Shown here: positions 1-6,310 of the stretch, in pieces | How positions within the stretch are numbered: position 1 is the stretch's first letter | How the letters are laid out: each line of letters opens with the position of its first letter | Source of the DNA: ZC4RG30 sp965652645 | Lineage (GTDB): Bacteria; Pseudomonadota; Gammaproteobacteria; Steroidobacterales; Steroidobacteraceae | Direction of reading: 5' to 3' | DNA: 35,021 nucleotides | NCBI GenBank assembly: GCA_965652645.1 | Contig: CBFGXE010000032.1 | Location: 1-35,021, forward strand | The notes under the pieces: model-generated | Told to the model about the DNA's origin: nothing | Seen by the model: only the letters and a program-made list of their open reading frames with translations | Databases searched by the model: none | Made by a program: the position numbers and the translations under genes

Positions 1-339
1 ATGAACATCATGCTGGTGTCGGTCACCGAGCGCACCCGCGAGATCGGCGTGCGCATGGCGGTGGGTGCCCGCCAGGGCGACATCCTGCAGCAGTTCCTGA
101 TCGAGGCGGTGCTGGTGTGCATGGTGGGTGGCGCGCTGGGCGTGCTGCTGGCGATGGGGATTTCGGCGGTCGCCTCGCTGATCATCTCCGCGATGGTCAG
201 CGACTTCACCATGGTGGTGTCGGCGGGATCGGTGATCGCCGCGTTCGCGTTTTCCACGGCCATTGGCATCGGATTCGGGTTCCTGCCGGCGCGCAATGCG
301 GCAAGACTGGATCCTGTTGATGCCCTGGCGCGGGAGTGA
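1..339 (+). CDS. ABC transporter permease, MacB/FtsX family, C-terminal fragment
   Basis: This is the last 112 codons of a larger gene cut by the window edge; the ATG at base 1 is an internal codon, not a start. The fragment opens with the cytoplasmic loop motif TERTREIGVRMAVGAR, which is characteristic of the FtsX/MacB permease domain. It continues with a hydrophobic segment (about residues 30-70), a last membrane segment (about 72-95), and the conserved tail PARNAARLDPVDALARE. Proteins of this family pair with a LolD/MacB-like ATPase and drive lipoprotein, peptide or macrolide export or mechanotransmission in the inner membrane. The substrate cannot be read from this piece. The next gene on the strand begins 236 bases later and need not be in the same operon. 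Confidence 0.93.
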   Translation: MNIMLVSVTERTREIGVRMAVGARQGDILQQFLIEAVLVCMVGGALGVLLAMGISAVASLIISAMVSDFTMVVSAGSVIAAFAFSTAIGIGFGFLPARNAARLDPVDALARE

Positions 340-364
340 CGAAGATACTGGTACGGGGGTGGGA

Positions 365-703
365 ATGTTCAGGTTTGCACATCGGGGACATGGCATGTGG
401 ATTGCGGCCCTCATGCTCGCCGTCCTCGGATTCCAGGGGAACGTGCGCGCAGCCACCTTCCCGGATTGCGACGGGAATCTGGAAATGTCATACCATTCTG
501 CAGTGACTGCGGGAGTTGAACGCTCTCGTGCGCAGGAATTTTCAAAGACTGGAATCAGGATCGAGGAAGCCCGCCATGCGATCATTTGCTGCAATTCTTC
601 TGGCCCTTGTTGTTGCCGGCCCTTCGGTGGCGCAGGAGGCCCCGAAGTACAAGACGACGGGAAAGATCACCGTCATGGATCCCGCCCTCAGGAACCTGAT
701 TGA
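365..703 (+). pseudogene. Possible remnant of an exported protein (signal-peptide-like frame)
   Basis: The 236-base gap between the permease and the SMP-30 gene holds an open frame whose ATG codons at 365 and 395 are followed by a convincing export signal, MWIAALMLAVLGFQGNVRA, with an AxA-like cleavage site. The frame stays open but runs 128 bases into the next gene in another reading frame, where its residues lose any protein-like character. I read it as the decayed 5' end of an exported protein gene, or a chance frame. No Shine-Dalgarno sequence stands out upstream of 395. It is unlikely to be a full functional gene as it stands. Confidence 0.25.
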
Positions 704-1610
704 CGAGAACGCTCCCATCGAAATCATCAGCGAGGGCTACAACTGGTCCGAGGGTCCGCTGTGGGTCCAGGACAGCACCGTGGCCGGGGGTGGATTCCTG
801 ATCTGGTCCGACGTGCCCGAAAACAGGATCTTCAAGTGGGTGGAAGGGCAGGACACCAGCCCTGTGGTCTACATGGAACACTCCGGCTACACGGGCCTGG
901 GTACCTACAGCCGGGAGCGCGGTTCCAATGGCCTCACGGTCGACAAGAACGGCAACATCTATTTTGCGGAACACGGGGATCGGCGCATCTCGGTGATGAA
1001 GCCCGGCTACGGCAAGAAGACGGTGGCCGACAACTACCAGGGCAAGCGCTTCAACAGTCCCAATGACGTTGAGGTTGCATCCAACGGCAATATCTACTTC
1101 ACGGACCCCAGCTACGGCCTGCCGCAGGATCCCGCCGTCAAGGAGCTTGCGTTCAACGGGGTATACCTGGTCCGCCCGAGCGGTGAGGTCGTGCTGCTCA
1201 CCGACGAGTTCGAGGCTCCCAACGGCGTCGCGCTGTCGCCTGACGAGAAGACCCTCTACATCGCCCAATCCAGCTTCCGCCAGCCGATCTGGAAGGCCTT
1301 TGACGTGAAGGCGGACGGCACCATTGCAAACGGCCGTGTGCTGTTGAACGCCCAGGAGGCCGGGTTGAGCGGCCGTGGGGGACCTGACGGGCTGAAGGTG
1401 TCAGCCGATGGCACGATCTGGTCGTCCGGCCCCGGGGGAGTGATCATCATTTCGCCGCAGGGCAAGGTGCTGGGCCGCATCGAGGTGGAGACGAACCAGA
1501 ATCTCTCCAACACCGCCTTCGGCGGGACGGATGGTTCGTACCTTTACATGACCAATGACAACTACATCCTGCGGGTGAAGACCAGGACCAGGGGCACGCG
1601 CTGGAAGTAG
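576..1610 (+). CDS. Exported SMP-30/gluconolactonase-like beta-propeller protein
   Basis: A protein of 344 residues starting at the ATG at 576, chosen because AGGAAG lies about seven bases upstream and because a Sec signal peptide (MRSFAAILLALVVAGPSVAQ) begins exactly there; an in-frame ATG at 516 would bury it. The mature part has the repeats of the SMP-30/gluconolactonase/LRE family: SEGPLWV, FLIWSDVPENRIFKW, GSNGLTVDKNGNIYFAEHG, FNSPNDVEVASNGNIYFTDP, and GRGGPDGLKVSADGTIWSS with the metal-ligand N and D positions. Members are six-bladed propellers that bind a divalent cation and hydrolyse lactones of sugar acids or related esters. Export suggests a periplasmic lactonase. The exact substrate is not visible. 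The gene ends 25 bases from the stop of the convergent hydrolase gene, with no obvious terminator between them. Confidence 0.88.
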   Translation: MRSFAAILLALVVAGPSVAQEAPKYKTTGKITVMDPALRNLIDENAPIEIISEGYNWSEGPLWVQDSTVAGGGFLIWSDVPENRIFKWVEGQDTSPVVYMEHSGYTGLGTYSRERGSNGLTVDKNGNIYFAEHGDRRISVMKPGYGKKTVADNYQGKRFNSPNDVEVASNGNIYFTDPSYGLPQDPAVKELAFNGVYLVRPSGEVVLLTDEFEAPNGVALSPDEKTLYIAQSSFRQPIWKAFDVKADGTIANGRVLLNAQEAGLSGRGGPDGLKVSADGTIWSSGPGGVIIISPQGKVLGRIEVETNQNLSNTAFGGTDGSYLYMTNDNYILRVKTRTRGTRWK

Positions 1611-1635
1611 CTTCTGGTTCCAGTCCGCAAGATCC

Positions 1636-2580
1636 CTACCTGATGTTCGCCGACTTCACGTCCCAGCTGCTGTCCTTGCAATACGGGCATTCCGGCCCCA
1701 CCAGCAACCCCTTGCCAGTGACCGACAGGTCGCCCTTGAGATGCCAGTTGAGCCACGCCAGGTGGATCTTCGTGAAGTCCCCGCCGTTGGGCCGGGAAAG
1801 ATCGCCGCCGTGCCCGAGGGCCTTGTCGAACCACATCACGGGAACACCCAGCTTGCTGATGGCTGCATAGCCCATCTGCCCGCCTTCATATGCCGTATCG
1901 CCCTGGCCGCCTTCGATGAAGAGCACCGGGGTGCGCACCAGCTTGTAGAAGTCCTCGTTCACGCGCTTCATGCCGCTGCTGGTGACACCCCAGGTGGTGA
2001 TGCGTTTGTCGCCCACCGTGCCGATGGCCATCAGCCCGCCGCAGGAGAAGCCGTTGGATGCGATCTTCGATGTATCGAGGCTGTTGTAGTACGCGCTGGC
2101 GGGCCTGCTGTTCTCCGCGACCGCCCAGTCGATGTAGCCAAGCAGGGGTTTGCCCTGCGCGCTCATGTCGCCATTGCCCATGCCCGGGCTCCGGCCGCGG
2201 CCTTCCGGCGTCGGTGTGCCATCAGCCACCACGAAATAGCCATGCGAGGCGATTTCGCTCATCGCTGCCTGGTTCGACAGTCCGTTCTGCGAGCAGCCGC
2301 CTTCACCCCACACGAGGATCGGCAGCTTGCCGGCGGCTTTCAGGTCGGCAGGGCGGTAGATGGTGCCCGTACTGATGCCGGGCGAGCAGTTGTATTCGAT
2401 GACCACCGGGTGCGGTCCGCTGCCAGCGGCTTTCACATCCACGGGTCGGGATGCGGCGCAATTTGCCGCCTCGGGGGCGGGCACGGTGTCGGGAGCCCCT
2501 GCAGCCAGCGCAACTGTGCAGCACGATGCGATGCCCAGCAATCCGGCGACGGTCCATTCGGGAAGCATTGTGGTCCTCAT
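1636..2580 (-). CDS. Exported alpha/beta hydrolase (PET hydrolase/dienelactone hydrolase-like)
   Basis: Start set at the ATG ending at 2580 (314 residues): GGGGGA lies just upstream and a signal peptide (MRTTMLPEWTVAGLLGIASC... ending ALAAG) follows. The catalytic triad can be read as Ser179 in GFSCGG (GxSxG), Asp228 in EGGQGDT and His257 in LGHGGD. WGEGGCSQNG near residue 92 fits the oxyanion-hole strand. The protein has many cysteines and a C-terminal CPYC pair (298-301), likely disulphide-bonded outside the cytoplasm. A second hydrolase in this window, at 23,419, has the same layout including a C-terminal CxxC, so the two are distant paralogues. Esterase or lipase activity on a small or polymeric ester is likely; the substrate is unknown. 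It is convergent with the SMP-30 gene. Confidence 0.85.
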   Translation of the reverse strand: MRTTMLPEWTVAGLLGIASCCTVALAAGAPDTVPAPEAANCAASRPVDVKAAGSGPHPVVIEYNCSPGISTGTIYRPADLKAAGKLPILVWGEGGCSQNGLSNQAAMSEIASHGYFVVADGTPTPEGRGRSPGMGNGDMSAQGKPLLGYIDWAVAENSRPASAYYNSLDTSKIASNGFSCGGLMAIGTVGDKRITTWGVTSSGMKRVNEDFYKLVRTPVLFIEGGQGDTAYEGGQMGYAAISKLGVPVMWFDKALGHGGDLSRPNGGDFTKIHLAWLNWHLKGDLSVTGKGLLVGPECPYCKDSSWDVKSANIR

Positions 2581-2711
2581 GTCTGTCCCCCGGCATTGAA
2601 TTGCCGGATGGTACCTCCTGGCCCACTCCCGGAAACGGGGGCCGGAAAGAGTCATGGCCTGCGTCATTCGCTATGCATTATCTCTGCCGGGTTTTGGTGC
2701 CCCGGCAAGTG

Positions 2712-2739
2712 TTGACACACGTCTTTTCTCGCGTAAAGT
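2712..2739 (+). promoter_or_regulatory. Sigma-70-type promoter ahead of the AAA+ gene leader
   Basis: A perfect -35 hexamer TTGACA (2712-2717) is separated by 16 bases from a -10-like TAAAGT (2734-2739, four of six matches). A transcript would start near 2746, a few bases before the ATG of a 37-codon frame at 2750, so that frame would be essentially leaderless. This is the clearest promoter-like sequence in the window. Upstream, 2581-2711 shows nothing else I can recognise. Confidence 0.6.
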
Positions 2740-2749
2740 GCGCGCCCCT

Positions 2750-2863
2750 ATGAATTACCGGCTCCAGGACAAGCTAGTGATCTGTGCGCGGCATCAATTG
2801 CCCGCGCGCATGAGCGTGTTTGTCCGCATGGCAAAGGACGATCTGCCCGCGCAGACCAGCTGA
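2750..2863 (+). CDS. Possible 37-residue leader peptide
   Basis: An ATG at 2750, about four bases after the predicted transcription start, opens 37 codons (MNYRLQDKLVICARHQLPAR... ending LPAQTS) with a TGA at 2861-2863. There is no Shine-Dalgarno sequence, so translation would have to be leaderless. I do not recognise the peptide. The stop codon sits on the first bases of a strong hairpin (2862-2885) that competes with another hairpin, the layout expected of a translated attenuator. The frame could equally be incidental inside a structured RNA leader. It also contains a 9-bp stem (2783-2791 with 2802-2810). Confidence 0.35.
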   Translation: MNYRLQDKLVICARHQLPARMSVFVRMAKDDLPAQTS

Positions 2864-2940
2864 CCCTTCTTCATGAAGAGGGGTCGCTGTGGCGACCCTT
2901 CGGTTCCTCCAGAGGCCCCGATGGCACCGCCACTCGGGGC
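2862..2940 (+). promoter_or_regulatory. Attenuator-like leader with mutually exclusive hairpins
   Basis: Three stems lie in tandem. Hairpin A (2862-2885) pairs GACCCTTCTT with AAGAGGGGTC around a four-base loop. Hairpin B (2881-2898) pairs GGGTCGC with GCGACCC around TGTG. Bases 2881-2885 are shared, so A and B cannot form together. Hairpin C (2915-2940) is an 11-bp GC-rich stem with one bulged C, followed by TTTCGTTC, which resembles a weak intrinsic terminator. The AAA+ start lies about 30 bases on. Transcription or translation of the ATPase may therefore be conditional on which stem forms. The ligand or signal cannot be read from sequence, and it matches no riboswitch class that I know. 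Confidence 0.5.
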
Positions 2941-2968
2941 TTTCGTTCATGGGGGAGCAGCGGGGCAC

Positions 2969-4141
2969 ATGGAGATGGAATCGCCGATGAATTCGAACAA
3001 CAACCAGCCCGGATCCGCGCAGGACAGGCCGTCTTCGCGCCGCCCTTTCGCCGTGGGTGTCAATTTCCACTACGAACCGATCGACCTGGCCGATGCGGTG
3101 GTCCAGTCACGCGTCGTGCAGGCCTTCGACAGTGCGGTTGCCAACTACCCCATCCACCGGCTGGTGCGCTGCGCCGCCCGGCGTCCGCTGGAGGGCGTGT
3201 TTGACGACCTGGCCTTGAAGTCCGGCCTGACGGCGCAGCGCCTGAATTCCGGGTCGCTGCTGCTCGATGGTGACGGCGTCTTTGTGCAGGCCGAGGGCCG
3301 GCGCAAGGCCGACTACTGCTCCTGCGTGTTCTACATCTGGTCCACCAGCATCGAGCGCGCGGAAGAAGTGCGTGCCAGGCTTTTCGCCGTGGTGGGTGAC
3401 GAGCGTGTGCGCGACCAGATGTTTGTCGTCGACTGGCGGGTGGTGAACCGCCACGGCATCACCCAGTCCAATACCTTCGAGGAACTGGCAGACGACGAGC
3501 TGCTCGACGAGGCGTACCCCATGCTCGGGGAACCGGTGTACCGCTTCATCGACCGCTACCTTCGCGCCCCGGAATCCGTGCTGATCCTGATGGGGCCGCC
3601 GGGTACCGGCAAGACCCGCCTGATACGCGCCATTCTCGGTGCGCTCTCGCGCCGGAAGGGTGACAGCGCCGAGGTGCTCTACACGGCCGACAAGCTGGTG
3701 CTGAAGTCCGACAACATCTTCGTTGATTTCATGACCGGCACGCACGATGCTTTTGTCATCGAGGATGCCGACTACCTGCTGCAGCCTCGTACCGAGGGAA
3801 ACCAGGACCTGCATCGCTTCCTGATGGTGGCCGACGGCGTCGTGCGTGCATCCGGTCGCAAGATGCTGTTCACCACCAATGTGCCCAACGCGGGTGCGAT
3901 TGACGAGGCGCTGCTGCGACCCGGCCGCTGTTTCGCCAATGTGGATATCCGTCGGCTCACGCTGGCGGAGGCGCGCCTGCTGGCGACCCGGCTGGCGGGC
4001 AGTGCGGATGCGGAACGGGTCCTCGCGCAGGCCGTTGAACCTGATTCGCGCTCGATCTCGACCGCATCGATCTACCGGGCATGGAACAGGCTCCAGGACG
4101 CCCCGCCCGAGCGCGCCCTCAAGGTCGCGGCGATCGGGTAA
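2969..4141 (+). CDS. AAA+ ATPase with an unrecognised N-terminal half
   Basis: About 390 residues if translation starts at 2969 (GGGGGAG 11 bases upstream); an in-frame ATG at 2987 is also plausible. The C-terminal half is a canonical AAA+ module. It has Walker A GPPGTGKT (about residue 209), Walker B FVIEDAD (about 261), a sensor-1-like LFTTN and LLRPGRC with the arginine expected near the subunit interface. It then has a small lid domain ending in an AWNRL-containing helix. The single-copy ATPase module and the LLRPGR sequence recall the BCS1/FtsH/proteasomal-ATPase side of the superfamily. The first 200 residues (acidic, with DGDGVFVQAEGR and YCSCVFYIWS) are not a domain I recognise. There is no signal peptide or membrane segment, so it is cytoplasmic. 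A remodelling or unfolding role is inference. The partly deleted transferase gene follows 49 bases later. Confidence 0.8.
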   Translation: MEMESPMNSNNNQPGSAQDRPSSRRPFAVGVNFHYEPIDLADAVVQSRVVQAFDSAVANYPIHRLVRCAARRPLEGVFDDLALKSGLTAQRLNSGSLLLDGDGVFVQAEGRRKADYCSCVFYIWSTSIERAEEVRARLFAVVGDERVRDQMFVVDWRVVNRHGITQSNTFEELADDELLDEAYPMLGEPVYRFIDRYLRAPESVLILMGPPGTGKTRLIRAILGALSRRKGDSAEVLYTADKLVLKSDNIFVDFMTGTHDAFVIEDADYLLQPRTEGNQDLHRFLMVADGVVRASGRKMLFTTNVPNAGAIDEALLRPGRCFANVDIRRLTLAEARLLATRLAGSADAERVLAQAVEPDSRSISTASIYRAWNRLQDAPPERALKVAAIG

Positions 4142-4190
4142 GGTCGCAGGAGACCCGCGTCCGCGCAGCCCGGAGACCCGAGGTGCGGCC

Positions 4191-4610
4191 ATGATCACGC
4201 TCCATGCTTTCTCCTCGATGTTCCCCGGCGGCATCGGGGAAACCAAGGACATGCGGGTCCAGTGGGCCCTGGAAGAGATGTCTCCTGCGATCGCGGGCGT
4301 GGCCATGTTCGACGCCGGCTTCACAGGCCAGGATCAAACGGCCCGCGACTTCTGGGCTGGCCTGGTGCGCCGCTGGTTCGACAGCCTCGAAAGGCATCTG
4401 CAGGGGCGGGAGTGGATTGCCGCCGACGCCTTCACCGTTGCCGACATCGCCCTGGCCGGCGTGCTCCGGGAGGCGCGCGACATGGAGTTTCCGGCCGCAT
4501 ATCCGGGGGTTCGGGACTATGCGGGGCGCGCCCTGGCCCGCCCGGCCTGGCAGCGGACCCGCGAACTGACCGCCCGGCGCATGGGCGTGGCATTGAGCCA
4601 GATCGCCTGA
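4191..4610 (+). CDS. Glutathione S-transferase with internal deletion (mini-GST)
   Basis: A frame of 139 residues. The first 30 (MITLHAFSSMFPGGIGETKD then VQWALEEM) are the start of a GST thioredoxin domain. Residue 31 onward jumps directly to the all-helical C-terminal domain: LERHLQGREWIAADAFTVADIALA, including the N-capping box and hydrophobic staple of that domain, and a typical ending RPAWQRT. Complete relatives are normally a little over 200 residues, so about 70 codons covering the rest of the thioredoxin fold, including the cis-Pro and glutathione gamma-Glu site, are gone without a frameshift. The product can hardly bind glutathione normally. It is either a decaying gene or a helical remnant with another role. 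The ATG has only a weak upstream site. Confidence 0.75.
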   Translation: MITLHAFSSMFPGGIGETKDMRVQWALEEMSPAIAGVAMFDAGFTGQDQTARDFWAGLVRRWFDSLERHLQGREWIAADAFTVADIALAGVLREARDMEFPAAYPGVRDYAGRALARPAWQRTRELTARRMGVALSQIA

Positions 4611-4639
4611 AAGTCCTTCCGTGCGCGCCCCCCGCGCAT

Positions 4640-4654
4640 GTGACATAGCGTCAC
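4640..4654. promoter_or_regulatory. Inverted repeat GTGAC-N5-GTCAC upstream of the monooxygenase
   Basis: A perfect 5-bp inverted repeat with a five-base centre sits about 60 bases before the start of the FAD monooxygenase gene, in the only sizeable gap between the mini-GST and that gene. The size and spacing suit a TetR/MarR-type dimer or a similar regulator. No regulator gene is adjacent. Confidence 0.3.
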
Positions 4655-4711
4655 TGGCAGGGACAAAGCCATATCGGATACCCTGCGCGTTTTTTGCGGA
4701 CCTGACAATCA

Positions 4712-5989
4712 ATGACCTTGCCCGTAATCGTCGCCGGTGGCGGCATCGGTGGCCTCAGCGTGGCGCTCACCCTGCACCAGCTGGGTGTCCCTTGCCTCGT
4801 ACTGGAGGCGGCTCCTGAACTGCTGCCGCTGGGGGTGGGCATCAACCTCCAGCCCAACGCGGTGCGTGAGCTGTATGCCCTGGACTTCGGCCCGGAAGCG
4901 CTGGACCAGATTGGTGTCCAGACCAGGGAGTTCGCGCTCGTCGGCCTGAACGGCAACGACATCTATTCGGAGCCGCGCGGCAAGGGGGCGGGATACCTCT
5001 GGCCGCAATACTCGGTGCATCGTGGCCGGCTGCAGATGATGCTGTATCGCGCGGCGCAGGCACGGCTGGGCAAGGAGGCCGTGCGCACGGGCATGAAGGT
5101 CACCGGCTACCGCAACCACGAAAACGGCGTCACCGTGCACGCGCAGGACCAGGCCGGCATGACCCATGCCTTCGAGGCATCGCTGCTGATCGCCGCTGAT
5201 GGCCTGCATTCGGCGGTACGCCAGCAGATGCACCCGGCGCAGCCACCCATCCACTGGGGTGGCGCCATCATGTGGCGCGGCGTGACCCGCGGGGTTCCCA
5301 TCCGCACCGGGGCGTCTTTCGTCGGCCTCGGCACGCACCGCCACCGGGTCGTCTTCTATCCGATCTCGCAGCCGGACCCGGACACCGGGCTGGCGGACAT
5401 CAACTGGATTGCCGAATTCACCGTGGACAACAGTGCCGGCTGGCGCAATGGCGACTGGAACCGGCGCGTGACGCACGATGAATTCGTGCACCACTTCGAG
5501 CGCTGGAATTACGACTGGATCGACGTCCCGTCGATGCTGCGTGGTGCCCGCGACGTTTTTGAATACCCGATGATCGATCGGGATCCCATCCCCACCTGGC
5601 GTGACGGGCGGGTGGCGCTGATGGGCGATGCGGCCCACGTGATGTATCCCACCGGCTCAAACGGCGCCAGCCAGGCCATCATCGATGCGCGCGTGCTGGG
5701 TGCCTCATTGCTCGAGCATGGCGTCACCGAACAGGCCCTGCAGGCCTATGACGCGAGGCTCTGCCCGGAGATCTCGCCGCTGATCCTGCGCAATCGGGGC
5801 GCGGGTCCCTTCGGCATCCTGAACATCCTTGATGAGCGCTGCGGTGGCGTTTTCGACCGGATCGACGACGTGATCCCGCGCGCCGAGCTGGAGGAGTTCA
5901 TGGAGCGCTATCGTGCGGCTGCCGGCTTCGCCGTGGCCAGGCTCAATGCGGCGCCCCCGACCATTCCGCCGGGCGCCAGGATCGGCTGA
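4712..5989 (+). CDS. FAD-dependent monooxygenase, PhzS/salicylate hydroxylase-like
   Basis: 425 residues, the usual size for class A flavoprotein monooxygenases. It has the dinucleotide-binding GGGIGG (9-14), the DG motif in AADGLHSAVR (163-164) and the GD motif in LMGDAAHVMYPTGSNGASQA (305-306) that contacts the FAD ribityl and pyrophosphate. From memory the sequence follows PhzS of phenazine biosynthesis closely: PLGVGINLQPNAV, YSVHRGRLQMML, GGAIMWRGVT, EYPMIDRDPIPTW. Such enzymes hydroxylate (often decarboxylating) aromatic acids using NAD(P)H and oxygen in the cytoplasm. No phenazine core genes are present here, so an aromatic or heteroaromatic acid is the safer call. The Dabb gene follows after 15 bases, so the two are very likely co-transcribed. 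Confidence 0.87.
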   Translation: MTLPVIVAGGGIGGLSVALTLHQLGVPCLVLEAAPELLPLGVGINLQPNAVRELYALDFGPEALDQIGVQTREFALVGLNGNDIYSEPRGKGAGYLWPQYSVHRGRLQMMLYRAAQARLGKEAVRTGMKVTGYRNHENGVTVHAQDQAGMTHAFEASLLIAADGLHSAVRQQMHPAQPPIHWGGAIMWRGVTRGVPIRTGASFVGLGTHRHRVVFYPISQPDPDTGLADINWIAEFTVDNSAGWRNGDWNRRVTHDEFVHHFERWNYDWIDVPSMLRGARDVFEYPMIDRDPIPTWRDGRVALMGDAAHVMYPTGSNGASQAIIDARVLGASLLEHGVTEQALQAYDARLCPEISPLILRNRGAGPFGILNILDERCGGVFDRIDDVIPRAELEEFMERYRAAAGFAVARLNAAPPTIPPGARIG

Positions 5990-6004
5990 AGCCAGGAGAC
6001 AGCG

Positions 6005-6310
6005 ATGCTGCGGCACTACGTGTTCATCCGCTATGTCGCCGGCACCAGCGAAGAGCATGTGGCGGAGTTCTGCCGCCGCATGCTGGCCCTGCGGGAACCG
6101 GTTCCACAGATCCGCTCGCTCCGGATCGGGCGCGACATCCTGCGCGAGGCGCGCAGCTGGGACCTGGTGCTGGACATGCGCTTCGACTCGGTGGAATCCC
6201 TGCGCCGCTACCAGCAGCATCCCCTGCACCTGGATGTGATGAATTTCAACCGCCCCCACGTCGCTGACGTGGGGGCGGTTGATTTCATGGAAGCTGCCGG
6301 GGAGGGTTAG
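6005..6310 (+). CDS. Dabb (stress-responsive dimeric alpha/beta barrel) protein
   Basis: 101 residues with a good ribosome site (CCAGGAGACAGCG before the ATG). MLRHYVFIRYVAGTSEEHVAEF, IRSLRIGRDI, WDLVLDMRFDSVESLRRYQQHPLH and a C-terminal VADVGAVDF strand are the Dabb pattern. These dimeric ferredoxin-like folds bind small aromatic or polyketide molecules and often sit beside oxygenases as cyclases, isomerases or binding partners. The immediate upstream monooxygenase suggests they act on the same compound. The end of the gene is unusual: its last codons include a 17-bp hairpin, and its TAG (6308-6310) interlocks with the stop of the convergent molybdenum hydroxylase gene (6307-6309). Confidence 0.83.
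   Translation: MLRHYVFIRYVAGTSEEHVAEFCRRMLALREPVPQIRSLRIGRDILREARSWDLVLDMRFDSVESLRRYQQHPLHLDVMNFNRPHVADVGAVDFMEAAGEG
6246..6282. terminator. 17-bp perfect hairpin inside the Dabb gene end, likely two-way transcription barrier
   Basis: Bases 6246-6262 and 6266-6282 are exact reverse complements separated by only GCT, giving an uninterrupted 17-bp stem. It is followed on the plus strand by TTTC and on the minus strand by AATTC, so neither side has a long U tract. It lies between two converging genes, yet inside the coding sequence of one of them (residues about 81-93). As a minus-strand terminator it sits about 25 bases past the large-subunit stop. Confidence 0.6.

Noticed and set aside
4639..4654. 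A CRP-like site (TGTGA...TCAC) upstream of the FAD monooxygenase
   Set aside because: The half-sites are seven bases apart instead of six and the second arm lacks the final A, so I kept only a generic inverted repeat.
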